Assembly (NCBI RefSeq): GCF_000820505.1
Contig: NZ_JWJD01000005.1
Location: 116,015-180,014, forward strand
Direction: 5' to 3'
DNA from: Geoalkalibacter ferrihydriticus DSM 17813
GTDB lineage: Bacteria; Desulfobacterota; Desulfuromonadia; Desulfuromonadales; Geoalkalibacteraceae
Length of the DNA stretch: 64,000 bases
The position numbers and the translations under genes were made by a program. Shown piece by piece: positions 45,529 through 53,882 of this stretch. Each line of letters starts with the position of its first letter. Position 1 is the stretch's first letter. The notes under the pieces are model-generated. The model was not told the origin of the DNA. It saw only the letters and a list, made by a program, of their open reading frames with translations, and searched no databases.

Positions 45529-47061
45529 TCAACTGCCCCACTCGCCGCCGCCGACTTCTTCTTCCGCCTCTTCTTCCTGCAGTTCTTCTTCCAAGGCCTC
45601 TGCCGTTTTCGACAGGGGTGTCAGAGAGAGAAAGTGAAAGCCGCTGCCTTTGCGGTTTTCGATAATGGACACCGCGCCGCTGCGTTCGTGTTTGATTTCT
45701 TCGGCATTTTCGCCGATGTGCAGCACCACTCCCTCGCCCAGGCGGCCTTTGATGTTGATTTTTCCATTGGCGTGTTGCTCGGCAAATTTGCGCGCCTGAA
45801 CGATTTTTTCACCGATTTCTGACTTGATCTGGTTGATCTCCTCCAGGCGCTTGGCCAATGCGAGAACTTTTTTCTTGTCCTCAGGCCCGAGGGATCTGTT
45901 GAGTTTGAGCTGTTGGCTGAGGATGGCCAGCTCATCATTGAGCTCGATGAACTCCATTTGTACTTCGTCGAGTTCTCGGGCCAGTTTAATCTGCACGTAA
46001 TCGATGCCGCCGTAGAGGCGCGTCTTGATACCGCTGACAGCACCGACGTTTTTGGCTTCGATGCCGCCCAATGCGTAGGTTTCCCCGCCGAAGATGTTGC
46101 CGTTGGCGATGGTCAGGGTGCCTGAACAGTACACCCGCGAATTGCGGATTTCGTTTTTAACCAGGATGTCGCCTTCGCACTCCACCGTCACGTCATTGAG
46201 GTAGGTGACGACCAGATTGCCGCCGCAGGTGAGGGTGCCGCGTCCCTGACCGGCCATGCCGCCCAGGGCGATGTCGCCGCCGCAGGAGATGTGACACATG
46301 CCCACGTTGCCGTTGATCTGAATGCCCTTGACAGCGTGAATGTCGAAATCGTCGAGTACGTCGCCGCGTACCTGCACAAAGCCGCGAAAATCGATATTCC
46401 CCACTGCGAGATCCACATCGCCCTGCACCAGATATTCCTCGGTGACGGAGACGGTCTTGCCGTCGAAGAGCACCCGTCCCTCCATGTCGGCCAGCACCTT
46501 GTCGCCCTCGGCGCGCGCGCCGGCGCCAACGTTGAGTTTGAGAGGTTTGCCCGGCACCGCGGGCAGGACGTCGCCGCGTACCGTATAGCCTTCCTCGCCC
46601 AGTTCCGGGGGGCGCAGGATCCCGATTTCCTGATCCGGGGTCACGTTGGAGAAGAAATTCAGGGTGCGGAAATCGATGGTGCCGTCTTCGGCTTCGGCGT
46701 AGTCGGGAAGATCGGAGGAGGTTTTGACGAACAGTTCCAGATAACCGTCCGGGCCGGGTGCGGGCTGTACACCTTCGGCCAACAAAAAGTTGTTGGCGGT
46801 TTTACCTTTGGCCAGAGTGCGGCACATGGCCTGGATCTGTCCGTTGTCGATGCCCTGTGTTATCCCGTGGGCGGCCAGAAGTTCCGCGATTTCTTCTTTG
46901 GTGACTTGTCCCTCTTTGCTCTTCGGGGTGATTGAGCAGCGGCATTCGTGGGCGTTTTTCAGCAGTTCGAGACGCAGAGCGTGGCGCTCGATGTCTTCCT
47001 CGAAGAGAATTTCCGGCTGATTGCTTTGTTTGTCCGCTACGGCGCTTGGGGCCTCGCCCAT
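45529..47061 (-). CDS. FapA / DUF342 family protein
   Basis: Polymer-bactofilin-like beta-helix protein, 510 residues. The middle (about 130-340) consists of repeated short beta-strands with many Gly and Val (NGNVGMCHISCGGDIALGGM, GTLTCGGNLVV), typical of the FapA/DUF342 domain, followed by a coiled coil (about 350-430). The family is linked to flagellar assembly and cell-surface placement, but the precise role is unsettled. The C-terminus is a run of Glu. GGGAGG lies seven bases before the ATG. It converges on the Hpt gene with 36 bp between. Confidence 0.85.
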   Translation of the reverse strand: MGEAPSAVADKQSNQPEILFEEDIERHALRLELLKNAHECRCSITPKSKEGQVTKEEIAELLAAHGITQGIDNGQIQAMCRTLAKGKTANNFLLAEGVQPAPGPDGYLELFVKTSSDLPDYAEAEDGTIDFRTLNFFSNVTPDQEIGILRPPELGEEGYTVRGDVLPAVPGKPLKLNVGAGARAEGDKVLADMEGRVLFDGKTVSVTEEYLVQGDVDLAVGNIDFRGFVQVRGDVLDDFDIHAVKGIQINGNVGMCHISCGGDIALGGMAGQGRGTLTCGGNLVVTYLNDVTVECEGDILVKNEIRNSRVYCSGTLTIANGNIFGGETYALGGIEAKNVGAVSGIKTRLYGGIDYVQIKLARELDEVQMEFIELNDELAILSQQLKLNRSLGPEDKKKVLALAKRLEEINQIKSEIGEKIVQARKFAEQHANGKINIKGRLGEGVVLHIGENAEEIKHERSGAVSIIENRKGSGFHFLSLTPLSKTAEALEEELQEEEAEEEVGGGEWGS

Positions 47062-47170
47062 GGGTCAACCTCCCATCCATCTGACAGCGACTTCTTAAAG
47101 AAGTGAAAAATTTTTTATGAAGCAATTCTTTTTATTCTATCGAGGGATGCTGTCCAAGTCAAATATTTTT

Positions 47171-47304
47171 GTTACTATTCAGGCGCATCGTTCGAGAGCA
47201 CCGCAGGGTGCCGCGGTTGAGCGCTGCGGCAAATGTTTGAGCCGCAGGTGAGTTTTTGCCGCACGCGATGCCGCCGCACCCTGGGGTGCCTGAGAAACAG
47301 TTCC
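47171..47304 (+). mobile_element. 134-bp GTAAC palindromic element (MITE-like)
   Basis: Full-length copy with GTTACTATTCAGG and AACAGTTCC ends. Flanks are ATATTTTT and ATAATTTT (7 of 8 identical), consistent with a target duplication. It lies between the FapA gene and a small membrane protein gene. Confidence 0.85.
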
Positions 47305-47329
47305 ATAATTTTAATCGTGGACAGTACAG

Positions 47330-47360
47330 AAAAGGGGCGGAAGGCATAGCTTTCCGCCCC
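47330..47360 (-). terminator. Intrinsic terminator of the small membrane protein gene
   Basis: On the minus strand GGGGCGGAA and TTCCGCCCC form a 9-bp stem, followed by TTTT. It lies 29 bp after the stop codon. Confidence 0.8.
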
Positions 47361-47388
47361 TGAAGCGAGGGAATTTGCCAGAGAGAGG

Positions 47389-47586
47389 TCAGGGGCGTTT
47401 CAGGACTAGGCGGATGGTCCGGGTCAGTTGCAAGCCGACCAGCAGGGAGCAGTATGCGAGAAAGCAGGTCAGTAGGACAAAAAACAAGCTTCCCGGACCC
47501 TGAATCTGGCCCGATGCGGCAAAGGACGCGCTGCTGCTGATAAGAAGAAAACTCAGGACTGCCGATATTTCTAGAAATTTCTTCAT
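47389..47586 (-). CDS. Small exported or membrane protein (unknown)
   Basis: A 65-residue protein with a clear signal peptide (MKKFLEISAVLSFLLISSSASFA) and one membrane helix (SLFFVLLTCFLAYCSLLVGL), ending in basic residues. GGAGG lies eight bases before the ATG and a strong terminator follows, so this is a monocistronic real gene. I recognise no family. A 10-bp inverted repeat sits in its 5' leader. Confidence 0.75.
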   Translation of the reverse strand: MKKFLEISAVLSFLLISSSASFAASGQIQGPGSLFFVLLTCFLAYCSLLVGLQLTRTIRLVLKRP

Positions 47587-47622
47587 GAGATTTGCCTCCG
47601 TGGAGCGAATATCTGAGTGCCT

Positions 47623-47656
47623 CGAATGATGCGATGGCCGGCAAATGCATCATTCG
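47623..47656 (-). promoter_or_regulatory. Inverted repeat upstream of the small membrane protein gene
   Basis: CGAATGATGC and GCATCATTCG are perfect 10-bp arms with a 14-nt spacer, about 37-70 bp before the start codon. It could be an operator or a leader hairpin. The 243-bp stretch 47587-47829 holds nothing else recognisable. Confidence 0.5.
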
Positions 47657-47829
47657 CATAGAGGAGTTTTGCAGGGATCGTACCATCGGGGGGAGTTGCT
47701 GTTCTCTTGTGTATGTGTCGGGAATGTAAAGGATTTCTTTTGTGGCTTGGGGGGCTGTGCGAATGCTTGGACATTTTGTCCCTGGCTTTGGGACAGAATG
47801 TCTCAGGGGGGGCGCCTCAGAATGGGGTG

Positions 47830-48690
47830 TCAGCGGCCTGGCGACAGGAAAAAGTCGCGCTCTTTTTCAAACAGGGCAGCAATTTCCTGCTCGAAAATTT
47901 CAAGGAGATCATCCGAGAGCCTGAGGTAAATGGCCCCGGGAGCACTTGCCAGGTCGAGGTCGGGCAAGGGGGCTTCCTGACCGATGCCTAGCCGCCGGCA
48001 GACCCGGCCCGCGACATTGACAATGGCAACCTGGTGCCAGGTCTGCGGGTCGGCTTCTTCGTCGAGGCGCAGATCGTGATGATGGAGGGCGCTTTGCACC
48101 AAGACCGGCGCCAGATTCCAGTTGTCGAGTACGGCGGCGCCCACCAGTTCATGAGAAAAGGCGAAAAAAGCACGTTCGAGATCGATCAGGCCTTCTTCGG
48201 CGGTGGGCGCCATATCGAGAACGCGCTGGTAGGTTTCCTTGTCGTGATTGCTCATGACCACTTTGCCGATATGGCGAAACAGGCCGGCGATGAAGGTTTC
48301 CTCGGGATCGGCCTGCCCGAGGCGCCGGGCGATGATGCGCGCGGCGATGGCGCAACCGATGGAGTCTTCCCACAGCATGCGCTCAAGGCGGCCGAAGGAT
48401 TTGTTGATGCCGCGCAGGCTGGTTTCAAGAACCAGGGTGCGGAGAATATTTTCGCCCAACACCACGATGGCTCCTTCCAGGGTCGTGACCCGCTTCTGGC
48501 GCCCGTAGATGGGAGAATTTGCGATGCGCAGAATGCGTCCGGAAACGGCCGCGTCGTGGGAAATGGCTTTGGCCAGGAGTTTCGCCGAGCAGTAAGGGTT
48601 CTTGAGCAAATCCAGAACCTTTATGGCGACGGCGGGCATCGGGGGAAGATCCCCGAGATGTTTGACAATAGTTTTATAGTCGTTGAACAT
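47830..48690 (-). CDS. HDOD-domain signalling protein
   Basis: Protein of 286 residues made up almost entirely of an HDOD domain, a non-enzymatic relative of HD hydrolases used in signalling output. Family features include LPPMPAVAIKVLDLLKNP at the start, ISHDAAVSGRILRIANSPIYG and GLFRHIGKVVMS; the usual HD pair is replaced (FRHIG), as in HDOD proteins. I start it at MFNDYK because homology begins right after; a start 16 codons upstream is open but has no better ribosome-binding site. Confidence 0.85.
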   Translation of the reverse strand: MFNDYKTIVKHLGDLPPMPAVAIKVLDLLKNPYCSAKLLAKAISHDAAVSGRILRIANSPIYGRQKRVTTLEGAIVVLGENILRTLVLETSLRGINKSFGRLERMLWEDSIGCAIAARIIARRLGQADPEETFIAGLFRHIGKVVMSNHDKETYQRVLDMAPTAEEGLIDLERAFFAFSHELVGAAVLDNWNLAPVLVQSALHHHDLRLDEEADPQTWHQVAIVNVAGRVCRRLGIGQEAPLPDLDLASAPGAIYLRLSDDLLEIFEQEIAALFEKERDFFLSPGR

Positions 48691-48841
48691 GGGCGCCGTT
48701 AATCTTTGCTGAGGAGGCGGCAGGGCATTCAATCGCAAGCGAGTCGCGGCCGAGGCTGCACAGGTCGGCCCATCTTAATCGTTCTTATGTGGGAATTTCA
48801 ATGAGTTTAATTATCGGCAGTCGATTTTGGTGTCGCGTCTT

Positions 48842-50014
48842 TCACCCGCCGAGGTAACGATAGAGAATGTCTTGCCACCAGCGCGAATTGATGCGGAGCA
48901 ATATTTCCTGGTTGAGAGGTTTGCGCAGCTCACTGTCGCGGGGCAAGGCAATGGAATAATCCTGGCGTTCAAAGGTTGCGGGCAGAACGCGGATATTCCC
49001 GGAAAATTGCGTGTTGGTTAAATGTTGCAGCAGGGGCGCGTCGTAGACGCAGGCATCGGCCCGGCCGTCGGCTACCGCTTGCAGGGCCTCGGACAATGTG
49101 GCAAAGGGGTGAAATCCGATATGGTTGCGGCTCAGGTAAGCGGCGCTGGTGGAGCCGGAAACACTGGTTACGCGTGCCCGATGCAGCTCTTCAGGGCCAC
49201 TGATGGATCCGCTCAGTTGCGAAACCGTCAACGCCGAGGTAATGGCTGCGGTAAAGCTGGAAATGATGATGATCGCACCGAACATCCACACCAGCGCCAC
49301 CAGACGCCCGCCCAGAGTCACGGGCGCCTTGTCGCCGTAGCCGACGGTGGTCATGGTGACGGCAGCCCACCAGAAGCCCGCACCGATGCCCTGCAGGCTG
49401 CTGCCCCCGAATTGCGCGGAATTGCGGCGGCGCTCGCACAGCCAGGTTAACAATCCGAAGCCCAGCAGCACCAGCGCGAGGACGCTGACCACCTGAAAAA
49501 ACTCGCGCGAAAGAAATGCGCGGGCCACTCCTAGCCACTGGGTTCTTTCCGTGGTGGGTACGGCAATGGCCAGCCCGGTGGTGTAGAACGGGTGGGTAAA
49601 ATCCAGATGGCGTTCCCGCTCGGCGGTGACGGTGATGGCAGCCACCGCCGCGTCAAAACGCTGCCGCCCTGTTCCGTCAAGCATGTCCGCAAGGCTGGTG
49701 TCGTAGAATTCAAACTTCAAGTTCAGATCTTCGGCGGCGGCGCGCCACAGGTCGATACTGATGCCGCGCCAGTGACCCTCGGCGTCGCGCATGGCAAAGG
49801 GTGGCACCTCACGGGTGGCGACACGCAGCACCTCTTCGTCGGGCGTGGTTGCCGCCGCGGCCGCACCACTGAACAGAAGGCCGAAAGGGCAGATAAACAG
49901 CGCCAGGATCAGCGCCCTGTTTCGCCACCGATTGAGTTCTGAGGTCTTCTTTGTCGAAAGTCCGTGTGCCGCGACAGGGATCGCGCCGCGGCGCCTGTGA
50001 GGATTCAAGTTCAA
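48842..50014 (-). CDS. GluR0-like ligand-gated potassium channel
   Basis: Prokaryotic relative of ionotropic glutamate receptors, 390 residues. After a signal segment (about 32-55) comes the first half of a periplasmic solute-binding domain (EVLRVATREVPPFAMRDAEGHWRGISIDLWRAAAEDL), then helix 1 (about 172-192), a pore loop with filter T223-VGYGD (VTMTTVGYGDKAP), helix 2 (about 238-262) and the second half of the binding domain. The filter is a full K+-channel signature. The start appears to be TTG, overlapping the stop of the upstream gene as TTGA; no ATG lies near the N-terminus. The ligand is probably an amino acid but is not shown. Confidence 0.88.
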   Translation of the reverse strand: MNLNPHRRRGAIPVAAHGLSTKKTSELNRWRNRALILALFICPFGLLFSGAAAAATTPDEEVLRVATREVPPFAMRDAEGHWRGISIDLWRAAAEDLNLKFEFYDTSLADMLDGTGRQRFDAAVAAITVTAERERHLDFTHPFYTTGLAIAVPTTERTQWLGVARAFLSREFFQVVSVLALVLLGFGLLTWLCERRRNSAQFGGSSLQGIGAGFWWAAVTMTTVGYGDKAPVTLGGRLVALVWMFGAIIIISSFTAAITSALTVSQLSGSISGPEELHRARVTSVSGSTSAAYLSRNHIGFHPFATLSEALQAVADGRADACVYDAPLLQHLTNTQFSGNIRVLPATFERQDYSIALPRDSELRKPLNQEILLRINSRWWQDILYRYLGG

Positions 50015-50850
50015 AACGGCCTGCGACTTTTTTCAGGTTTGTACTCGCCTTCAAAGGGTTTCATGACGAGGTGCATTTCCTCGATGAACTCTCCGTCGGT
50101 GATTTTCAGCGGTTGCGGCGCGTCGCCGCCATGCAGACCATAAAGTTCGCCCGGTCGGGGCATGTCCCAGGCATGCACACGCGCGGCCAGGTAGTAGGTG
50201 CCGCCCTGGGGCAGATAGAGAACGAAGCGGCCTTCCTGATCCGCCAGGGTCGAGGCGAAATCGGGCGCGCGTTTGACATCCTCGTCGAGGTAGGCTATGG
50301 CAAAGCTGCCCGCGACGGGTTGGCCCTTGGTATCCGTGAGTTTGCCGCGGATGCCGGTGTCGGTGCGCACTTCTCCGACCGATCTTTTGAACAGCATGGG
50401 CGCCTTGATGGTAACCACCGGCAGGTCGACCAGGGACATCTTGCCGGGGCGAACCTCGGTGGTAATGCGCTGGTGTTCCGAATAGTAGTCGCCGGGCGAG
50501 AGGGGACCAGCGGGTTGGCCGCTCTGGCGTTTGCGCGCGACGACGTAATAAGTTCCCGGCTGGATGTTGTCTATCTGGTAGCGGCCTTGGTCGTCGCTCG
50601 GGCCGGAGATGTATTGGGGCGGACCGAGCAGGTTGCTGAAGGCCCCAGGGTAGAGGCTGACATAGGCGTCGCTTAGAGGGGCGCCCTTTTCCCCGAGGGT
50701 AACCTGGCCTGTGACCCCGGTCTTCCCATCCTGCTCGACATAACGGGCCAGATGGCGGGTATCTGTGGCGGGCGTTCCAGGTGCGCAGGCATTGAGCAGC
50801 AAAAAGACCAACCCGGCCACCAGCGGCTGCAGCAGCGTCAAGCGTTTCAT
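50011..50850 (-). CDS. Lipoprotein with carboxypeptidase-regulatory-like beta domains
   Basis: Exported protein of 279 residues. The signal peptide ends in lipobox LLNAC, so it is probably lipid-anchored. It has two beta-sandwich repeats of the carboxypeptidase regulatory type: GVTGQVTLGEKGAPLSDAYVSLYP ... DDQGRYQIDNIQPGTYYVVARK and GIRGKLTDTKGQPVAGSFAIAYL ... DQEGRFVLYLPQGGTYYLAAR. No enzyme domain is present. It is translationally coupled to the channel gene downstream, so the two may work together at the periplasmic side, but nothing shows how. Confidence 0.8.
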   Translation of the reverse strand: MKRLTLLQPLVAGLVFLLLNACAPGTPATDTRHLARYVEQDGKTGVTGQVTLGEKGAPLSDAYVSLYPGAFSNLLGPPQYISGPSDDQGRYQIDNIQPGTYYVVARKRQSGQPAGPLSPGDYYSEHQRITTEVRPGKMSLVDLPVVTIKAPMLFKRSVGEVRTDTGIRGKLTDTKGQPVAGSFAIAYLDEDVKRAPDFASTLADQEGRFVLYLPQGGTYYLAARVHAWDMPRPGELYGLHGGDAPQPLKITDGEFIEEMHLVMKPFEGEYKPEKSRRPF

Positions 50851-50884
50851 TTCCGGCCTCCTGAACCTGATGAAGAAGAGATTT

Positions 50885-51018
50885 GTAACCGTTGAGCAGG
50901 CGCCGCAGGGTGCGGCGGCATCGCGTGTGGCAAAAACTCACCTGCGGCTCAAACATTTGCCGCAGCACTCAACCGCCGCATCCTGCGGCAGTGTCGGTCC
51001 TCGCAGCAGAATAGTTAC
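50885..51018 (-). mobile_element. 134-bp GTAAC palindromic element with perfect 8-bp target duplication
   Basis: Full-length copy, inverted relative to the others, with GTAACCGTTGAGC and AATAGTTAC ends. It is flanked by AGAGATTT at 50877-50884 and again AGAGATTT at 51019-51026, an exact 8-bp direct repeat. This is the best evidence that the family moves by transposition. Confidence 0.92.
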
Positions 51019-51064
51019 AGAGATTTTTTAAGCACACATATAGGCCCTCAAAGATTTTACTCGT

Positions 51065-51112
51065 AGAGCCTGAAAAGTCAAAAGACCTTGTTAATAAAGG
51101 TTGATAGGCTCT
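51065..51112 (+). other. Possible structured leader upstream of pepA
   Basis: AGAGCCT and AGGCTCT are perfect arms; inside them TCAA/TTGA and ACCTT/AAGGT can also pair, giving a long interrupted hairpin. It lies about 130 bp before pepA with no T-run. Function unknown. Confidence 0.35.
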
Positions 51113-51241
51113 GCGGGATGATCCTTGGCGGGTGCGCCGGGGTTGAATTGCACGGGATTTCGATTAAAGTCATGGGCGAAGCTGCGGAGCGCGGATGCCG
51201 CAGCGACAATATTGCTGAAATCTGCTGATGGAAAGGGTGAA

Positions 51242-52750
51242 ATGATGGAATTCAAAGTGAAAAAAGCCGACCTGCTGAAGCGCAAGGCAGCGGTACTGGT
51301 GGTCGGTGTTTTCGAAGACAAGCTCAAGGGTGGTTTTTTGAAGAAGCTCGATGAAGCCCTGGGCGGACTTTTGCAGCAAGCGATTCGCGCGGGCGAATTC
51401 CGCGGCGAATTCAAGGAAACACTGTTGATGAGCACCGCCGGCCGCCTGCCCGCGCAGCGGGTGCTGGCCGTGGGACTGGGGCGCGCGACGGACTGCGATC
51501 TGGATCGATTGCGCAAGGCCGCCGCGGTGGCGGCTGAGCTGCTCCAGCGGCGCCGTATCACGGAATTGGCTACTAATCTGGTGCAAGTCGGGGTCAAGGG
51601 CGCCGGCCATTCCGATGTGGCGCAGGCGGTTACCGAAGGTTTTCTGCTCGGGGCTTACCGCTTTGATCGTTACCGTACCGAGCAGCGCGACAAGTTGCCG
51701 CCGGCGCTGGCCGAGGTCTGCTATCTGGTTGATGAATCCGCCGTCGTGTCCGCCGTCGAAGCGGGGGTGGCGGTGGCCCGGGCGGTAGGCACCGGGGTTT
51801 ATCTGGCTCGCGACCTGGTCAACGAGCCGGGCAATGTCAAGTCGCCGCGCTATCTGGCGGAGCAGGCACAAGCCGTGGCGCGGGAGCAGGGCTTTGTCTG
51901 CACCCTCATTGAACGCGAGGAACTGGAGAAGCAGGGCTTTGGCGCCCTGCTCGGCGTTGCTCGCGGCAGCGTGCGCGAACCCTGTCTGATCGTGCTTGAA
52001 TATCAGGGTGGCAAAAAAGAAGAAAAACCTGTTGCGCTGGTCGGCAAGGGGGTGGTTTTTGACGCCGGGGGTATATCTCTTAAGCCGGCTGAAAAGATGG
52101 ACGAAATGAAAATGGACATGGCCGGCGCGGCGGCGGTGATTGGCACCTTCAGGGCCGCGGCACAGGCCCGCCTGCCCGTCAACCTGGTCGGCGTGATTCC
52201 CGCGGTGGAAAACCTGCCGTCCGGTACCGCCATGCGCCCCGGCGATATCCTGACTTCCCTGTCGGGGCGCACCATCGAAGTGCTCAATACCGATGCCGAG
52301 GGACGGTTGATTCTGGCCGATGCGCTGACCTACGTTAAACGCTTTGAACCGCGTGTGGTCGTTGATCTGGCGACTCTGACCGGCGCCTGCATCATTGCCC
52401 TGGGCCATCATGCGGCTGCTGTTCTCGGTAGCGACGAGGAACTTATTACCCGTCTGTTGGCCGCGGGGCGCGACAGCGGCGAGAAGCTCTGGCAACTGCC
52501 CCTGTGGGACGAATATGCGGCGCAGATCAAAAGCGAAATCGCCGATGTCAAGAACCTCGGCGGACGACCCGCGGGGACCATTACCGCTGCTGCCTTTCTG
52601 CACAAATTCGCCGATGGCCTCAACTGGGCGCATCTTGATATCGCCGGCACCGCATGGGAAGAAAAGGGCGAGCCCTGGGTCGCCAAGGGCGCAAGCGGTT
52701 TCGGTGTGCGGTTGTTGATGAGATTTCTGCAAAAGGAGTCGGAGGGCTAA
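51242..52750 (+). CDS. pepA: Leucyl aminopeptidase (M17 family, PepA)
   Basis: Two-metal aminopeptidase that removes N-terminal residues from peptides. The C-terminal catalytic domain has VGKGVVFDAGGISLKP, MKMDMAGAAAVIG and the signature NTDAEGRLILADAL, which hold the Lys, Asp and Glu metal ligands and catalytic residues. Length 502 residues, normal for the family. The start is one of two consecutive ATG codons after AAAGGG; a longer open frame is not supported by homology. Some PepA proteins also bind DNA; nothing here tells. Confidence 0.95.
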   Translation: MMEFKVKKADLLKRKAAVLVVGVFEDKLKGGFLKKLDEALGGLLQQAIRAGEFRGEFKETLLMSTAGRLPAQRVLAVGLGRATDCDLDRLRKAAAVAAELLQRRRITELATNLVQVGVKGAGHSDVAQAVTEGFLLGAYRFDRYRTEQRDKLPPALAEVCYLVDESAVVSAVEAGVAVARAVGTGVYLARDLVNEPGNVKSPRYLAEQAQAVAREQGFVCTLIEREELEKQGFGALLGVARGSVREPCLIVLEYQGGKKEEKPVALVGKGVVFDAGGISLKPAEKMDEMKMDMAGAAAVIGTFRAAAQARLPVNLVGVIPAVENLPSGTAMRPGDILTSLSGRTIEVLNTDAEGRLILADALTYVKRFEPRVVVDLATLTGACIIALGHHAAAVLGSDEELITRLLAAGRDSGEKLWQLPLWDEYAAQIKSEIADVKNLGGRPAGTITAAAFLHKFADGLNWAHLDIAGTAWEEKGEPWVAKGASGFGVRLLMRFLQKESEG

Positions 52751-52754
52751 TCTG

Positions 52755-52800
52755 TTCAGCCTGCGCCGCAGGTCGCAGCGGCATCGCCTGCGGCGCAATG
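52755..52800 (+). repeat. Truncated copy of the 134-bp GTAAC repeat after pepA
   Basis: CTGTTCAGCCTGCGCCGCAGG and GCATCGCCTGCGGCGC match the left part of the inverted copies; the right half is missing. Confidence 0.5.
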
Positions 52801-52829
52801 GGGCCTTGTATCTGAATCGTCCCTCGGGA

Positions 52830-52857
52830 TTGAAGTAAGAGTGAGTTCTGCTAAAAT
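52830..52857 (+). promoter_or_regulatory. Predicted promoter of the small CxxC protein gene
   Basis: TTGAAG, 16 nt, TAAAAT, about 80 nt before the gene. Confidence 0.45.
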
Positions 52858-52939
52858 GTAGCGCAGAGAGCCGGGGTACGGACATTGTGGGGTTTTGGGT
52901 CCGGGAACCACGGCAAGGCGGTAACAGAAGGAGATGGGC

Positions 52940-53116
52940 TTGCTCCGTTATTGTGCATGGTGCGACAGTTTTCTGGGAGTCAAAGCCGGAAAGGGACATC
53001 AGGTGCGAGAAGATCGCAGTGAAGTCGACACGGCGGCCATCTGCCCGCCGTGTTTCGCTAAATTGGCCGAGGAGATATCTCTCCCGGTCGAGATGGAAGG
53101 CGATTCACGTATCTGA
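52940..53116 (+). CDS. Small CxxC-CxxC protein, probably zinc-binding
   Basis: A 58-residue protein with two Cys pairs, CAWC at the N-terminus and CPPC near residue 36, a spacing that suggests a zinc ribbon. The nearest ATG (52934) touches the AGAAGGAG site with no spacer, so I favour the in-frame TTG six bases after that site; the ATG would add two residues. No known family. Small size lowers confidence, but promoter, ribosome-binding site and Cys pattern agree. Confidence 0.6.
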   Translation: MLRYCAWCDSFLGVKAGKGHQVREDRSEVDTAAICPPCFAKLAEEISLPVEMEGDSRI

Positions 53117-53193
53117 TGCCTGTAACGGACATGTCTTGCCATCCACTGTTTCCGGGAACCCGGAGGGGGTCTTCTTTTTTCTTTTCTTTTTAA

Positions 53194-53326
53194 GTAGTTG
53201 CTCAGTCTGCACCGCAGGCCGCGGCGGCATCGCTTGCGCTGAAACCTCGCCTGTGGCTCAAACATTCAGCGCGGTACGCAACCGCCAAGGCCTGTGACGT
53301 GTTGGGCATTGCTGCTGAATAGTTGC
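53194..53326 (-). mobile_element. 133-bp GTAAC-family palindromic element (diverged)
   Basis: Inverted, diverged copy with ends near GTAGTTGCTCAG and CTGAATAGTTGC. The inner stem is GCGCTGAA/TTCAGCGC, changed on both arms compared with other copies. Flanks CTTTTTAA and CTTTTTGC agree in six of eight bases. Confidence 0.75.
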
Positions 53327-53449
53327 CTTTTTGCTTGTCCTTTGCAGACAATTCATATCAGGCGATCATTTTTTGATATCGACAGGAGGCTTTCCTCCGG
53401 GTTGATCGCCGCCGGGGGAACCATAGCGCTTATGCAGGGAGAGGGAGTA

Positions 53450-53656
53450 ATGGAACAGGAACAGGGAAAGGTGAAGTGGTTCAATGAAACCAAAGGTTTC
53501 GGGTTCATTGAGCAGGACAGTGGTCCGGATGTGTTCGTGCATTACAGTGCGATACAGATGGATGGTTTCAAGACCCTGGTCGAGGGGGACGCGGTGATTT
53601 TCAGCGTCATTCAGGGTCCCAAGGGGCTTCAGGCGCAAAATGTGATGAGAGCCTAG
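53450..53656 (+). CDS. Cold-shock domain protein (CspA family)
   Basis: RNA chaperone of 68 residues forming one cold-shock domain. RNP1 is KGFGFIE and RNP2 is [23 protein letters not shown] is the usual N-terminal signature. GGGAG precedes the ATG; a start six codons upstream is open but lies outside the domain. A strong terminator follows, so it is a single-gene unit. Confidence 0.93.
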   Translation: MEQEQGKVKWFNETKGFGFIEQDSGPDVFVHYSAIQMDGFKTLVEGDAVIFSVIQGPKGLQAQNVMRA

Positions 53657-53696
53657 TTTGCTTCGATTGCCTCTAGGGATCTGTCTTGTCCGCTTC

Positions 53697-53725
53697 AGGC
53701 TCCGCTTTCGGGCGGAGCCTTTTTC
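53697..53725 (+). terminator. Intrinsic terminator of the cold-shock gene
   Basis: AGGCTCCGC and GCGGAGCCT form a 9-bp stem with loop TTTCGG and a run of T. Confidence 0.9.
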
Positions 53726-53882
53726 GTCGCCCTCCACATCAGCCCCCCTTTGACTCCCCAGGCGGCCGCTTTGCCGCCCGGCTTTGGTCTTGACATCCCC
53801 CCCTCCTGTTGCTAGTGTACCAGCTTCGGTAAACTCGCTGGATACGGTGTGTTTACGGCCATTTCGGGGGATGGGAGAGGTA

